DNA of 64,000 bases from Fodinibacter sp963707895 (GTDB lineage Bacteria > Actinomycetota > Actinomycetes > Actinomycetales > Dermatophilaceae): the NCBI GenBank assembly GCA_963707895.1, contig CAVPRS010000010.1:62001-126000 (forward strand), written 5' to 3'. The notes beneath the pieces are model-generated. The model worked only from the letters and a program-made list of their open reading frames with translations, was not told where the DNA came from and did not search any database. This document shows positions 53,762 to 61,886 of the stretch, piece after piece; positions within the stretch are counted from its first letter, which is position 1, and every line of letters begins with the position of its first letter. Both the position numbers and the translations under genes were made by a program.

Positions 53762-55270
53762 ATGACTGCCAGCACGGTCGAGACGACCGCCCCTCAGATC
53801 GCCATCAACGACATCGGCTCTGAGGAAGACCTCCTCGCCGCGATCGACGCGACGATCAAGCACTTCAACGACGGCGACATCGTCGCCGGTCGCATCGTCA
53901 AGGTCGACCGCGACGAGGTCCTGCTCGACATCGGCTACAAGACCGAGGGCGTCATCCCCTCGCGCGAGCTGTCGATCAAGCACGACGTCGACCCCAACGA
54001 CGTCGTCTCCGTGGGCGACGAGGTCGAGGCCCTGGTCCTCCAGAAGGAGGACAAGGAGGGTCGCCTGATCCTGTCCAAGAAGCGTGCGCAGTACGAGCGC
54101 GCCTGGGGCACGATCGAGAAGATCAAGGAGGAGGACGGCGTCGTCACCGGCACCGTCATCGAGGTCGTCAAGGGTGGACTCATCCTCGACATCGGCCTGC
54201 GCGGCTTCCTGCCCGCCTCCCTCGTCGAGATGCGCCGGGTCCGCGACCTCCAGCCGTACGTCGGCAAGGAGATCGAGGCCAAGATCATCGAGCTCGACAA
54301 GAACCGCAACAACGTGGTCCTGTCGCGCCGTGCCTGGCTCGAGCAGACCCAGTCCGAGGTCCGCACGACCTTCCTCAAGGAGCTCGGCAAGGGCCAGGTC
54401 CGTTCCGGTGTCGTCTCGTCGATCGTCAACTTCGGTGCGTTCGTCGACCTCGGCGGCGTCGACGGTCTCGTCCACGTCTCCGAGCTGTCCTGGAAGCACA
54501 TCGACCACCCGTCCGAGGTCGTCGAGGTCGGCGACGAGGTCACCGTCGAGGTGCTCGACGTCGACATGGACCGCGAGCGTGTCTCCCTGTCGCTGAAGGC
54601 GACCCAGGAGGACCCCTGGCAGCACTTCGCCCGTACCCACGCGATCGGTCAGGTCGTGCCGGGCAAGGTCACCAAGCTCGTCCCGTTCGGTGCGTTCGTG
54701 CGCGTCGACGACGGCATCGAGGGCCTGGTCCACATCTCCGAGCTGGCCGAGCGCCACGTGGAGCTGCCGGAGCAGGTCGTCACCGTGGGCACCGACATCT
54801 TCGTCAAGGTCATCGACATCGACCTCGAGCGTCGTCGCATCTCGCTGTCGCTGAAGCAGGCCAACGAGGACGGCGCCAACCAGGTCGAGTTCGACCCGAC
54901 GCTGTACGGCATGGCCGCCGAGTACGACGACAAGGGTGACTACAAGTACCCCGAGGGCTTCGACCCGGAGACCAACGAGTGGCTCGAGGGCTTCGAGAAG
55001 CAGCGCGAGACCTGGGAGAAGCAGTACGCCGAGGCGCACTCCCGCTGGGAGGCGCACCGCGCCCAGGTCGAGGCGTTCGCCAAGGCCGACGCCGAGGCCG
55101 CGGGTGGCAGCGACGCCACCTCGTACTCCTCGGAGACGGGTTCGGCTCCGGTCCCCGGCGACGACGACGACGAGGCCAGCGCCCCGCGTCCGCCGGCTCC
55201 GGCGTCCGAGGGCACCCTCGCCTCGGACGAGGCACTGGCCGCCCTGCGCGAGAAGCTCACCGGCAACTGA
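53762..55270 (+). CDS. rpsA: 30S ribosomal protein S1
   Basis: 502 residues, usual for actinobacterial S1. Four S1 RNA-binding domains follow in order: GDIVAGRIVKVDRDEVLLDIGYKTEGVIPSREL, GVVTGTVIEVVKGGLILDIGLRGFLPASLVE, GQVRSGVVSSIVNFGAFVDLGGVDGLVHVSELSW and GQVVPGKVTKLVPFGAFVRVDDGIEGLVHISELA. The tail is acidic and Pro/Ala-rich (DDDDEASAPRPPAPAS). S1 binds mRNA on the small subunit and helps start translation of structured leaders. The open frame reaches upstream of 53762 but the family start and GGAG site support this ATG. Two strong hairpins follow the stop. Confidence 0.98.
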   Translation: MTASTVETTAPQIAINDIGSEEDLLAAIDATIKHFNDGDIVAGRIVKVDRDEVLLDIGYKTEGVIPSRELSIKHDVDPNDVVSVGDEVEALVLQKEDKEGRLILSKKRAQYERAWGTIEKIKEEDGVVTGTVIEVVKGGLILDIGLRGFLPASLVEMRRVRDLQPYVGKEIEAKIIELDKNRNNVVLSRRAWLEQTQSEVRTTFLKELGKGQVRSGVVSSIVNFGAFVDLGGVDGLVHVSELSWKHIDHPSEVVEVGDEVTVEVLDVDMDRERVSLSLKATQEDPWQHFARTHAIGQVVPGKVTKLVPFGAFVRVDDGIEGLVHISELAERHVELPEQVVTVGTDIFVKVIDIDLERRRISLSLKQANEDGANQVEFDPTLYGMAAEYDDKGDYKYPEGFDPETNEWLEGFEKQRETWEKQYAEAHSRWEAHRAQVEAFAKADAEAAGGSDATSYSSETGSAPVPGDDDDEASAPRPPAPASEGTLASDEALAALREKLTGN

Positions 55271-55276
55271 CGCACG

Positions 55277-55300
55277 CCGGCATCCGTTCGCGGATGCCGG
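55277..55300 (+). terminator. rpsA hairpin with UUCG loop made of the GGATGCCG repeat
   Basis: CCGGCATCCG and CGGATGCCGG form a perfect 10-bp stem closed by a TTCG tetraloop, 7 bases after the rpsA stop. The arms are inverted copies of the octamer that recurs through the window. Confidence 0.7.
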
Positions 55301-55312
55301 TCGCGCACCGCA

Positions 55313-55348
55313 CGAGGCCCGGTCACCCACGAGGGTGGCCGGGCCTCG
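55313..55348 (+). terminator. Second strong hairpin downstream of rpsA
   Basis: CGAGGCCCGG/CCGGGCCTCG plus a T-G pair and CACCC/GGGTG make a 16-bp stem with loop ACGA, followed by GCGTTT. This is the likelier site of intrinsic termination. Confidence 0.7.
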
Positions 55349-55451
55349 GCGTTTCCGGGGGGTCGCGGCACACCTCGGCACGGCCGGATGGACCCCGCCG
55401 GTCGCGAACCCGGCCTGCCACTCGGGTGGGGCGCGGCGCCCGCGCGCGTGG

Positions 55452-55457
55452 CAGGGT
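55452..55457 (+). promoter_or_regulatory. -10 hexamer CAGGGT for the F420-type oxidoreductase
   Basis: CAGGGT ends 6 bases before ATG 55464. Confidence 0.35.
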
Positions 55458-55463
55458 GCAGGC

Positions 55464-55937
55464 ATGGCACGCACCATCGCGACGACCACCCACGTCGACC
55501 TCGACGGCCTCCTCGAGTTCGCCCGCCCACGGCACCAGATGGTGCTGATGACGACCCGCGCCGACGGCCGTCCCCAGGCCTCGCCGGTCACCGGCGGCGT
55601 CGACCCGCAGGGCCGCATCGTCATCTCGACCTACCCGGGGCGGGCCAAGACCGTCAACGCCCGCCGCGACCCCCGGGTCGGTGTGCTCGTGCTCTCCGAC
55701 GACTTCGGGGGCGCGTGGCTGCAGCTCGACGGCGAGTGCGAGGTCATCGACCCGCCCGACTCCGTCGAGCCCCTCGTGGAGTACTTCCGCTGCATCTCGG
55801 GAGAGCACCCCGACTGGGACGAGTACCGCCGGGCGATGGTCGAGCAGGGCAAGTCGCTGCTGCGTGTCACCCCGACCCGCTGGGGGCCGGTCGCCACCGG
55901 CGGATTCCCGGCCCGGTTCGCCGACCCGGACGCCTGA
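55464..55937 (+). CDS. PPOX-class F420-dependent (pyridoxamine oxidase-fold) oxidoreductase
   Basis: 157 residues, a split-barrel flavin/F420-binding protein. Conserved segments are MVLMTTRADGRPQASPVTGGVDPQGRIVISTYPGRAKTVNARRDPRVGVLVLSDDFGGAWLQLDGECEVI, matching the TIGR03618-like group of actinobacteria. The R-AK-x-N-RR motif binds the cofactor phosphate tail. Such enzymes reduce or oxidise small metabolites such as biliverdin-type pigments with F420; the substrate here is unknown. It is a single gene between the rpsA terminators and coaE. Confidence 0.88.
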   Translation: MARTIATTTHVDLDGLLEFARPRHQMVLMTTRADGRPQASPVTGGVDPQGRIVISTYPGRAKTVNARRDPRVGVLVLSDDFGGAWLQLDGECEVIDPPDSVEPLVEYFRCISGEHPDWDEYRRAMVEQGKSLLRVTPTRWGPVATGGFPARFADPDA

Positions 55938-55955
55938 GCACCACGACCCGCGCGC

Positions 55956-55961
55956 TAGGGT
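55956..55961 (+). promoter_or_regulatory. -10 hexamer TAGGGT for coaE
   Basis: TAGGGT ends 7 bases before ATG 55969. Confidence 0.4.
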
Positions 55962-55968
55962 CGCCGAC

Positions 55969-57157
55969 ATGCTGCGCGTGGGCCTCACCGGGGGGATCGG
56001 CTCCGGCAAGTCGACCGTGTCGGCCCAGCTCGCGTCGCTCGGGGCGGTCGTCGTCGACGCCGATGCCGTGGCGCGAGAGGTCGTCGAACCCGGCACCCCG
56101 GGGCTCGCCGCCGTCGTCGACCGGTTCGGCCCCGATGTCGTCGGCCGCGACGGCGCCCTCGACCGGCCCGCGCTGGGTCGGGTCGTGTTCGGTGACGCCG
56201 CGGCCCTGCGCGACCTCGAGAGCCTGACCCACCCCGCGATCTGGGAGCGCACCGCGCAGATCATCGACGACGCCGGCCCCGACGCAGTGGTCGTGCACGA
56301 CATGCCGCTGCTCGTCGAGAAGGGCATGGGCGCCGACTACCACCTCGTCGTGGTCGTCGGCGCGGCCGAGGACGTGCGGGTGCGGCGCCTGGTCGACCAG
56401 CGAGGGATGACCGAGGCCGACGCGCGGGCCCGGATCTCCGCCCAGGCCGACGACGACGCGCGTCGCGCGGCCGCCGACGTGTGGCTCGACAACGAGGCGA
56501 CCACCGAGGCGTTGCGGGCCACGGTGCTGCGGCTCTGGCACGAGCGGATCGAGCCGTTCGAGCTCAACCTGCGGCACGGCATCCGGTCTCGCCTGTCGCA
56601 CCCGACCCTCTCGGCGCCGAACCCCGACTGGCCCGGCCCAGGCCACCCGGCTCCTCGCCCGGATCCGGCACGCGGTCGGCGACGCCGCCGTCACCCTCGA
56701 CCACATCGGCTCCACGGCCGTGCCGGGCCTGGTCGCGAAGGACGTGGTCGACCTGCAGGTCGGGGTCCACTCGTTCGCCGACGCCGACGACCCGGGCTTC
56801 GTGGCCTCGATGGACGCCGCCGGCTTCGTGCGGATGCCGGGGGAGTGGTACGACAACGACAAGGACGGCACGACCTGGCCCAAGCGGTTCCACGGCTCGT
56901 GCGACCCCGGCCGGGTGGCCCACGTGCACGTGCGCGAGGTCGGCTCACCCGGGTGGGAGTGGGCGCTGCGGTTCCGTGACTGGCTGCGCGCGGATGCCGG
57001 CGAGCGCGCCGGCTACGCCACGATGAAGACCGAGCTCGCGACCCGGGTCGCCACCACCGAGGCCTACGCCGTGGCCAAGGAGCCGTGGTTCGACGCCGCG
57101 GACGGCCGGGCCCGTGCGTGGGCCGCGCGCACCGGCTGGACACCGCCGGGATCCTGA
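55969..57157 (+). pseudogene. coaE: Dephospho-CoA kinase fused to a GrpB (UPF0157) domain, interrupted by a +1 frameshift near 56632-56634
   Basis: The kinase half is complete: P-loop LTGGIGSGKSTVS, VDADAVAREVV, LTHPAIWERT and DMPLLVEKGMGADYHLVVVV, about residues 1-200, enough to phosphorylate dephospho-CoA in the last step of CoA synthesis. The frame then runs LSAPNPDWPGPGHP and loses similarity, while another frame continues QATRLLARIRHAVGDAAVTLDHIGSTAVPGLVAKDVVDLQVGV, a GrpB domain ending at 57157. Removing one C from CCC at 56632-56634 joins them as one protein of about 395 residues, the CoaE-GrpB fusion known in actinobacteria (mycobacterial Rv1631). Since coaE is essential, a sequence error or a still active kinase half are both possible. 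Confidence 0.85.
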
Positions 57158-57186
57158 GCCAACAGCGGCCCTACCGCTGGGCAGCC

Positions 57187-57574
57187 CCTCGCGTCGAGCC
57201 CTTCAGCTACCTTCGGCTCGCCCCGGTGGCGCACCCGCTGATGATCAGCGACGTGGCCCGGGTCCTCAAGGGCGACTCGGCGGGGGACACGATCTGGACC
57301 AGCGAGGCCCCGGACGTCGCCCGTGCCGTGGGCTTCTACGACCGGCTGTGGGCGTCGGCCGCCCCGGCCGTCCCGGAGGGCCAGCCGCCGCCGTTCACCC
57401 CGCGGATGGTGGCCATCGGGATCCGGCTCGTCGAGGGCGCCACCGATCGCGAGATCGCGCGTGACCTGGGCGTGTCCGAGCGCACGGTCTCCTCGGACGT
57501 GCGTGAGATGTCCAGGCGCCTGGGCGCGTGGAGCCGGCCATGCCATCGCCCTCATCTCCGGGGTCTACGGCTGA
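57187..57574 (+). pseudogene. Remnant of a LuxR-type HTH regulator (5'-truncated and frameshifted)
   Basis: Left boundary approximate. The frame through 57241 reads LRLAPVAHPLMISDVARVLKGDSAGDTIWTSEAPDVARAVGFYDRLWASAAP then FTPRMVAIGIRLVEGATDREIARDLGVSERTVSSDVREMSRRLGAWSR, a LuxR-type helix-turn-helix preceded by the end of a sensor domain. The natural ending (HAIALISGVYG, stop at 57574) lies in another frame, needing one base fewer or two more near 57535. The N-terminal ~150 residues expected for this family are missing because grpB ends just upstream. No ribosome-binding site was seen. Confidence 0.6.
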
Positions 57575-57600
57575 CCCCGAGACGGACTGGGACGAACGGG

Positions 57601-59097
57601 TCAGGGCGCGATGCCGAGGTCGTGCACCACGCCGGCGCCCAGCTCGAGCAGGGTCTCGAGGAACAGGTCGAGGTCGGCGTCGCGGGTGCGGTGGTTGCTG
57701 ATGGCGACCCGCACGGCCAGGGAGCCGTCGAGCACGGTGTCGCTCACGATCGCGACCCCGCTCTCGTGCAGGCGCAGCACGACCTCGGCGTTGACCTCGT
57801 CGAGCCGCTCGGACGGGACCGACGCGGGCGCGTAGCGCAGGCAGACCACGTCGCAGCCCACCGGCGCGAGGCGCTCGAGCTCGGGGTGCGCGTCGACCGC
57901 GTCGGCGAGCCGGTGCGCCTGCGCGAGGTTGCGGTCCATGACCCGGCCGAAGGCGTCGGCGCCGTAGGCCTTGAACGCCAGCCAGACCCGGAGGGCTCGG
58001 AAGCCCCGTGAGAGGGCGATGCCGTACTCGTTGAACCACACGTCACCTGCCGCCAGGCCGCGGGTGGAGTGCTGCAGGTAGTGGGGCACGACCGAGAAGG
58101 TCGCCCGGTGCGCCGCCTCGTCGCGGACGAGGGCGAGCCCGACGTCGATGGGCGCCTGCATCCACTTGTGCAGGTCGAGCGCGAGGGAGTCGGCGCGCGC
58201 GAGGCCGCGCACGGCACCCGGCTGCGAGCTCAGCGCCAGGAAACCACCGATGGCGCCGTCGACGTGCAGCCACAGGCCCTCGCGCTCCGCGAGGTCGGCG
58301 ATCGCCTCGACGTCGTCGACCGAGCCGGTGTTGATCGTGCCCACCGTCGCGACGACGGCGAGCGGCTGGATGCCGTCGGCCCGGTCGGCGGCCACGGCCG
58401 CCGCCAGCGCGTCGACGTCCATCGTGAAGTCGGGGCGGACCGGAACGATGCGCAGCGACGACTCGCCCAGCCCGAGCAGCTCGACCGACTTGCGGTGGCA
58501 GCTGTGCACCTCGCTCGAGGCGTAGACGGCGTAGCGCCGGTCGCCGCGGAGGCCGTCGGTGCGCACCTCGGGCCCGATCCGGGCGGTGCGGGCCACGGCC
58601 AGGCCGACCAGGTTGGCCTCGGACGCGCCGCTGACGAGCAGCCCGCTCGCGGAGGCGGGGTAGCCGGCGGCCTCGGCGCACCAGCGCACCACCTGCTGCT
58701 CGACGAGCACCGGGGCGTGGTCGGCGCCACCGAGGTTGGGGTTGAGCACGCTGGCCAGGAGGTCGGCGAGGTTGCCGACCGGGTTGCCCGGACCCATGTA
58801 CCAGCCCCAGAACCGCGGGTGGTCGTTGCCCATCGAGTACGGCACGACGGTGCGCCTGAAGTCGTCGTAGGCGGCCTCCAGGCCCTCGGCGGCGCGGGGG
58901 AGGGGGCCGTCGAACCCGGAGCGCACGGCATCCGGCATGGGACGCCACACGGGCTCGTCGCGGCGACCGGCGATGTGGTCGAGCGAGTCGTCGAGCATGC
59001 GGTGCGCGAGCGAGCGGAAGGCCACCCAGTCGCGCGGGTCGAGGCCGGTGTCGCCGTCATCGGCCGGGTCCGGCCCGGGGAGCGCCTCGATAGCCAT
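57601..59097 (-). CDS. PLP-dependent group II decarboxylase-family protein
   Basis: 498 residues from ATG 59097. The fold-type I core has FWGWYMGPGNPVGNLADLLASVLNPNLGG, LLVSGASEANLVGLAVAR, HSCHRKSVELLG, VATVGTINTGSVDDVEAIADLAEREGLWLHVDGAIGGF with cofactor Asp280, and the PLP lysine K311 in LALDLHKWMQAPIDVG. Members of this Pyridoxal_deC family decarboxylate aromatic amino acids, glutamate or diaminobutyrate; the substrate cannot be told here. A CAGCAT hexamer 7 bases upstream supports the start. Divergent from the CorA-like gene. Confidence 0.9.
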   Translation of the reverse strand: MAIEALPGPDPADDGDTGLDPRDWVAFRSLAHRMLDDSLDHIAGRRDEPVWRPMPDAVRSGFDGPLPRAAEGLEAAYDDFRRTVVPYSMGNDHPRFWGWYMGPGNPVGNLADLLASVLNPNLGGADHAPVLVEQQVVRWCAEAAGYPASASGLLVSGASEANLVGLAVARTARIGPEVRTDGLRGDRRYAVYASSEVHSCHRKSVELLGLGESSLRIVPVRPDFTMDVDALAAAVAADRADGIQPLAVVATVGTINTGSVDDVEAIADLAEREGLWLHVDGAIGGFLALSSQPGAVRGLARADSLALDLHKWMQAPIDVGLALVRDEAAHRATFSVVPHYLQHSTRGLAAGDVWFNEYGIALSRGFRALRVWLAFKAYGADAFGRVMDRNLAQAHRLADAVDAHPELERLAPVGCDVVCLRYAPASVPSERLDEVNAEVVLRLHESGVAIVSDTVLDGSLAVRVAISNHRTRDADLDLFLETLLELGAGVVHDLGIAP

Positions 59098-59104
59098 GAC
59101 CGCG

Positions 59105-59110
59105 ATGCTG
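59105..59110 (-). promoter_or_regulatory. -10 hexamer CAGCAT for the decarboxylase
   Basis: CAGCAT on the minus strand, 7 bases before ATG 59097. Confidence 0.3.
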
Positions 59111-59174
59111 CCACCGGCCGACGACAGTGGCCAGAGGCCCGTCCGCTCCGGTACCCGTGGTCGCCCCCGGCCCC

Positions 59175-59180
59175 TACAGT
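59175..59180 (+). promoter_or_regulatory. -10 hexamer TACAGT for the CorA-like gene
   Basis: TACAGT ends 6 bases before GTG 59187. Confidence 0.4.
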
Positions 59181-59186
59181 GGCCCC

Positions 59187-60188
59187 GTGCCCGACATCGG
59201 CGTGGTGTGGGTCGACGGTGGGTCCGGGGTGGCCGAGCGGGTCGAGGCCGCGGACCTCCCTGCACTGCTCGTCCGCGACGACGGGTGGGTGTGGGTCGAC
59301 GTGCCCGAGCCCGACGACACCACGGCGCAGCTGCTCACCGACCACTTCGGGGTGCATCCGAAGGCTGCTCGCGACGCGCTGGGTCGCAACCACATCGCCC
59401 GGCTGCACCACTACGGCGACGTGCTCTACCTCGCCCTGCACCGTCCGGAGCCCGGATCGGCCGGCCACGTGCACTACCTCGAGCTCGACCTCTTCGTCGG
59501 CCCCCGGTTCGTCGTGACGCTGCACGGTCCCCGCAACCCCGTCGTGCCGCTCAGCGCCATGGTGCGCGAGACCGACGAGGTGTGGTCCCGGATGGCGGCC
59601 GGCCGGCTGCGCCCCCGCTCCCCGATGGCCCTGGTCTACGCGCACGTCTCGGCCCTCACCAACGTCCAGGAGCGACTGGTCAACGACTTCGCCCAGGAGG
59701 TCGGGCTGCTCGAGCAGCGGGTCATGGCGGCGGAGGACGACGACAAGCCGCAGGAGTTCCTCGACGAGCTGTTCACGGTGCGCCACACGCTGCTCACGGT
59801 GCGCACCATGGCCGCCCAGGGGGCGCAGGTGCTGGGGCGGGCCGTGACCCTGGTGGGCGCCGCCGACGAGGGCGACCGGCGGCTCCTCGAGGACCTGCGC
59901 GAGCAGTACGACCGCCTCGACCAGATCGCCCGGAGCCAGCTCGAGTTCCTCGAGGGCGTCACCGCCTTCTACCGGGCGCGCACCGACACCCGGATGACGA
60001 TCGCCGCCGAGCGGCTGGCCGTCATCGCGGCGATCACCCTCCCCGTGGCCGCGATCTCCGGGGTCTTCGGCATGAACCTCATCGTCAACGACCGCACGCA
60101 CTGGGTCGAGCTCGCGGTCGTCGTCGCCGCCATGACCGCGATGTCGCTCTACCTGCTGCGGTGGGCGCGGCGGCAGGGATGGTGGTAG
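59187..60188 (+). CDS. CorA-family divalent cation transporter
   Basis: 333 residues from GTG 59187. A large soluble N-terminal domain (WVWVDVPEPDDTTAQLLTDHFGVHPKAARDAL..., LELDLFVGPRFVVTLHG) is followed by a long helix and two C-terminal membrane helices. The pore-entry signature GMN is present in VAAISGVFGMNLIVN, after which the usual extracellular loop is short (DRTHW). CorA proteins are homopentamers that move Mg2+, Co2+ or, in some members, Zn2+; the ion is not decided by sequence. The protein ends just after the second helix. Confidence 0.9.
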   Translation: MPDIGVVWVDGGSGVAERVEAADLPALLVRDDGWVWVDVPEPDDTTAQLLTDHFGVHPKAARDALGRNHIARLHHYGDVLYLALHRPEPGSAGHVHYLELDLFVGPRFVVTLHGPRNPVVPLSAMVRETDEVWSRMAAGRLRPRSPMALVYAHVSALTNVQERLVNDFAQEVGLLEQRVMAAEDDDKPQEFLDELFTVRHTLLTVRTMAAQGAQVLGRAVTLVGAADEGDRRLLEDLREQYDRLDQIARSQLEFLEGVTAFYRARTDTRMTIAAERLAVIAAITLPVAAISGVFGMNLIVNDRTHWVELAVVVAAMTAMSLYLLRWARRQGWW

Positions 60189-60334
60189 CGGGGGCCCACT
60201 GACCGGGGCCGAGGTCTGTGATCTCGGCCACATCCGGCGGTGGCCGCCGAACCGTGGGAGGCGCCACGAAGGGCCCGGCACCCGGTCACGTGCAGCGCGA
60301 GAGGCCACTCGTGCCCCATCATTGTCTCGGGGCG

Positions 60335-60364
60335 TTGACGGCAACTGCGGCGCCGAGGTATCGC
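60335..60364 (+). promoter_or_regulatory. Promoter candidate for the L,D-transpeptidase
   Basis: TTGACG (60335-60340) and TATCGC (60359-60364) are spaced by 18 bases, in the 195-base gap before the gene. A GAGAGG follows just upstream of the ATG. The rest of this gap shows no reading frame or RNA feature. Confidence 0.4.
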
Positions 60365-60383
60365 GAGAGGCAGAACGACAGGT

Positions 60384-61817
60384 ATGAACACCCGGGGCAA
60401 GGTGGCGCTCGCCGGCACCGTGACGGCGCTGTTGGTGGTCGGTGGCGCCGGGACGGCCTACGCGACCCACTTCCAGGACCGGGCGCTGCCCGGCAGCACC
60501 CTGGGTGGCGTCTCCGTGGCCGGGATGACGCGCGACGAGGTCGCCGCGACCGTCAGTGAGCGGGCCGCTCGCACCACGGTCACGATCGACACCGGCACGG
60601 CCGGCGACTCCCGCACCCTTCACCTCGCCGACCTCGGCTACGCCGTCGACGTCGACGCCACCGTCGACGCCGTGTTCTCCGCCAACGAGTCCTGGTCGTC
60701 CTTCGCGACCTCGCTGGTCTCCTCTCGCGACGTCGATGCGGTGGTGACGACCGACCCGGCCAGGACCGCCGCGGTCGCCACCGAGCTGATCGAGCAGACC
60801 GACCGGGCGGGCCGCGACGCCGGCGTGAAGCTGGCGTCGGACAAGAAGTCGTTCGTGGCGGTCGCGGCCGTCGAGGGGCAGCGCGTGGCGCCCGAGAGCT
60901 TCCAGGACGTCATCGCCACCTCCGCCCGCGACCTCGCCCCGACCACGGCGACGGTGACGTTCGTCGACGCCGCGCCCACCGTCACCACCGCCGACGCCGA
61001 GCGGGCCGCCCGCGCGGCGAACGCCCTGGTCGCGCGCAAGGTCTCCGTGTCCGACGGCGAGGACCAGCACACCGCCTCCCGCACGCTCAAGGCGTCGTGG
61101 GTGAGCATCCCGAGCACCGACGGCACGCTCGGCAGCCCCGCCCTCGACGTCGCGAAGGTCAAGGCCTGGGTCTCGAAGGTGGCGACGTCCGCGAAGGTCG
61201 AGCCGCGGGCGGGCGTGCGCAACGTCGACGCCGACGGCGACATCCTCTCCGTCTACACCGACGCCCGCGACGGCAAGACCGTGTCCAACGTCTCCGGCCT
61301 GGCCAAGGCCACCGCCGCGGCGCTCGCCGCGGGGCGCGACTACAAGGGCAAGTTCGCCTACGACACCACGCCGGCGAAGTGGACCGAGCGACGGGTGGCG
61401 GCCGGTGCCGAGCACCTGGCCTACCCGGCCGCCGAGGGCGAGAAGTGGATCGACGTCGACCTCAGCAGGCACACGATGACCGCCTACGTCGGCGCCAAGG
61501 TCGTCTACGGGCCGGTCAAGATGGTCAACGGCTCCGACCTCAAGCCCACCGTGGTCGGCACCTTCCACGTGTACATCAAGCGCGAGCTGCAGACGATGCG
61601 CGGCAGCAACGCCGACGGCAGCAAGTACGAGACCCCGGACGTCCCCTGGATCTCCTACTTCCACAACGGCTTCGCCCTGCACGGTGCCCCCTGGCGCTCG
61701 TCGTTCGGCTACGCCGGGTCGCGCGGCTCGCACGGCTGCATCAACCTGCCGGTCCCGGTGGCCAAGTGGGTCTTCGACTTCGCGACCATCGGCACCACGG
61801 TCACCACCCACCACTGA
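60384..61817 (+). CDS. L,D-transpeptidase (YkuD) with peptidoglycan-binding-like domains
   Basis: 477 residues. An N-terminal signal or anchor helix (VALAGTVTALLVVGGAGTAYA, about residues 7-27) directs export. Two PG_binding_4-like regions follow (LHLADLGYAVDVDATVDAVF; then VTTADAERAARAANALVARKVSV...). The catalytic YkuD domain (about 355-475) begins EKWIDVDLSRHTMTAYVGAKVVY and contains ALHGAPWRSSFGYAGSRGSHGCINL, with active-site Cys452 and His450. The enzyme makes 3-3 peptide cross-links in peptidoglycan outside the cell. Single gene between the CorA-like gene and uvrB. Confidence 0.94.
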   Translation: MNTRGKVALAGTVTALLVVGGAGTAYATHFQDRALPGSTLGGVSVAGMTRDEVAATVSERAARTTVTIDTGTAGDSRTLHLADLGYAVDVDATVDAVFSANESWSSFATSLVSSRDVDAVVTTDPARTAAVATELIEQTDRAGRDAGVKLASDKKSFVAVAAVEGQRVAPESFQDVIATSARDLAPTTATVTFVDAAPTVTTADAERAARAANALVARKVSVSDGEDQHTASRTLKASWVSIPSTDGTLGSPALDVAKVKAWVSKVATSAKVEPRAGVRNVDADGDILSVYTDARDGKTVSNVSGLAKATAAALAAGRDYKGKFAYDTTPAKWTERRVAAGAEHLAYPAAEGEKWIDVDLSRHTMTAYVGAKVVYGPVKMVNGSDLKPTVVGTFHVYIKRELQTMRGSNADGSKYETPDVPWISYFHNGFALHGAPWRSSFGYAGSRGSHGCINLPVPVAKWVFDFATIGTTVTTHH

Positions 61818-61874
61818 GCGGCGGCCGGGCCACCTGCCGGTGGCCGGGCCGGGCCCACTGTCGGTGGCGCGGCA

Positions 61875-61880
61875 TACCGT
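61875..61880 (+). promoter_or_regulatory. -10 hexamer TACCGT for uvrB
   Basis: TACCGT ends 6 bases before ATG 61887; the AGGGGG between them is too close to the start to be a ribosome-binding site, so a leaderless mRNA is likely. Confidence 0.4.
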
Positions 61881-61886
61881 AGGGGG

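Noticed and set aside
53702..55624. Minus-strand open frame opposite rpsA
   Set aside because: Antisense shadow of S1; low-complexity Asp/Leu/Val-rich translation.
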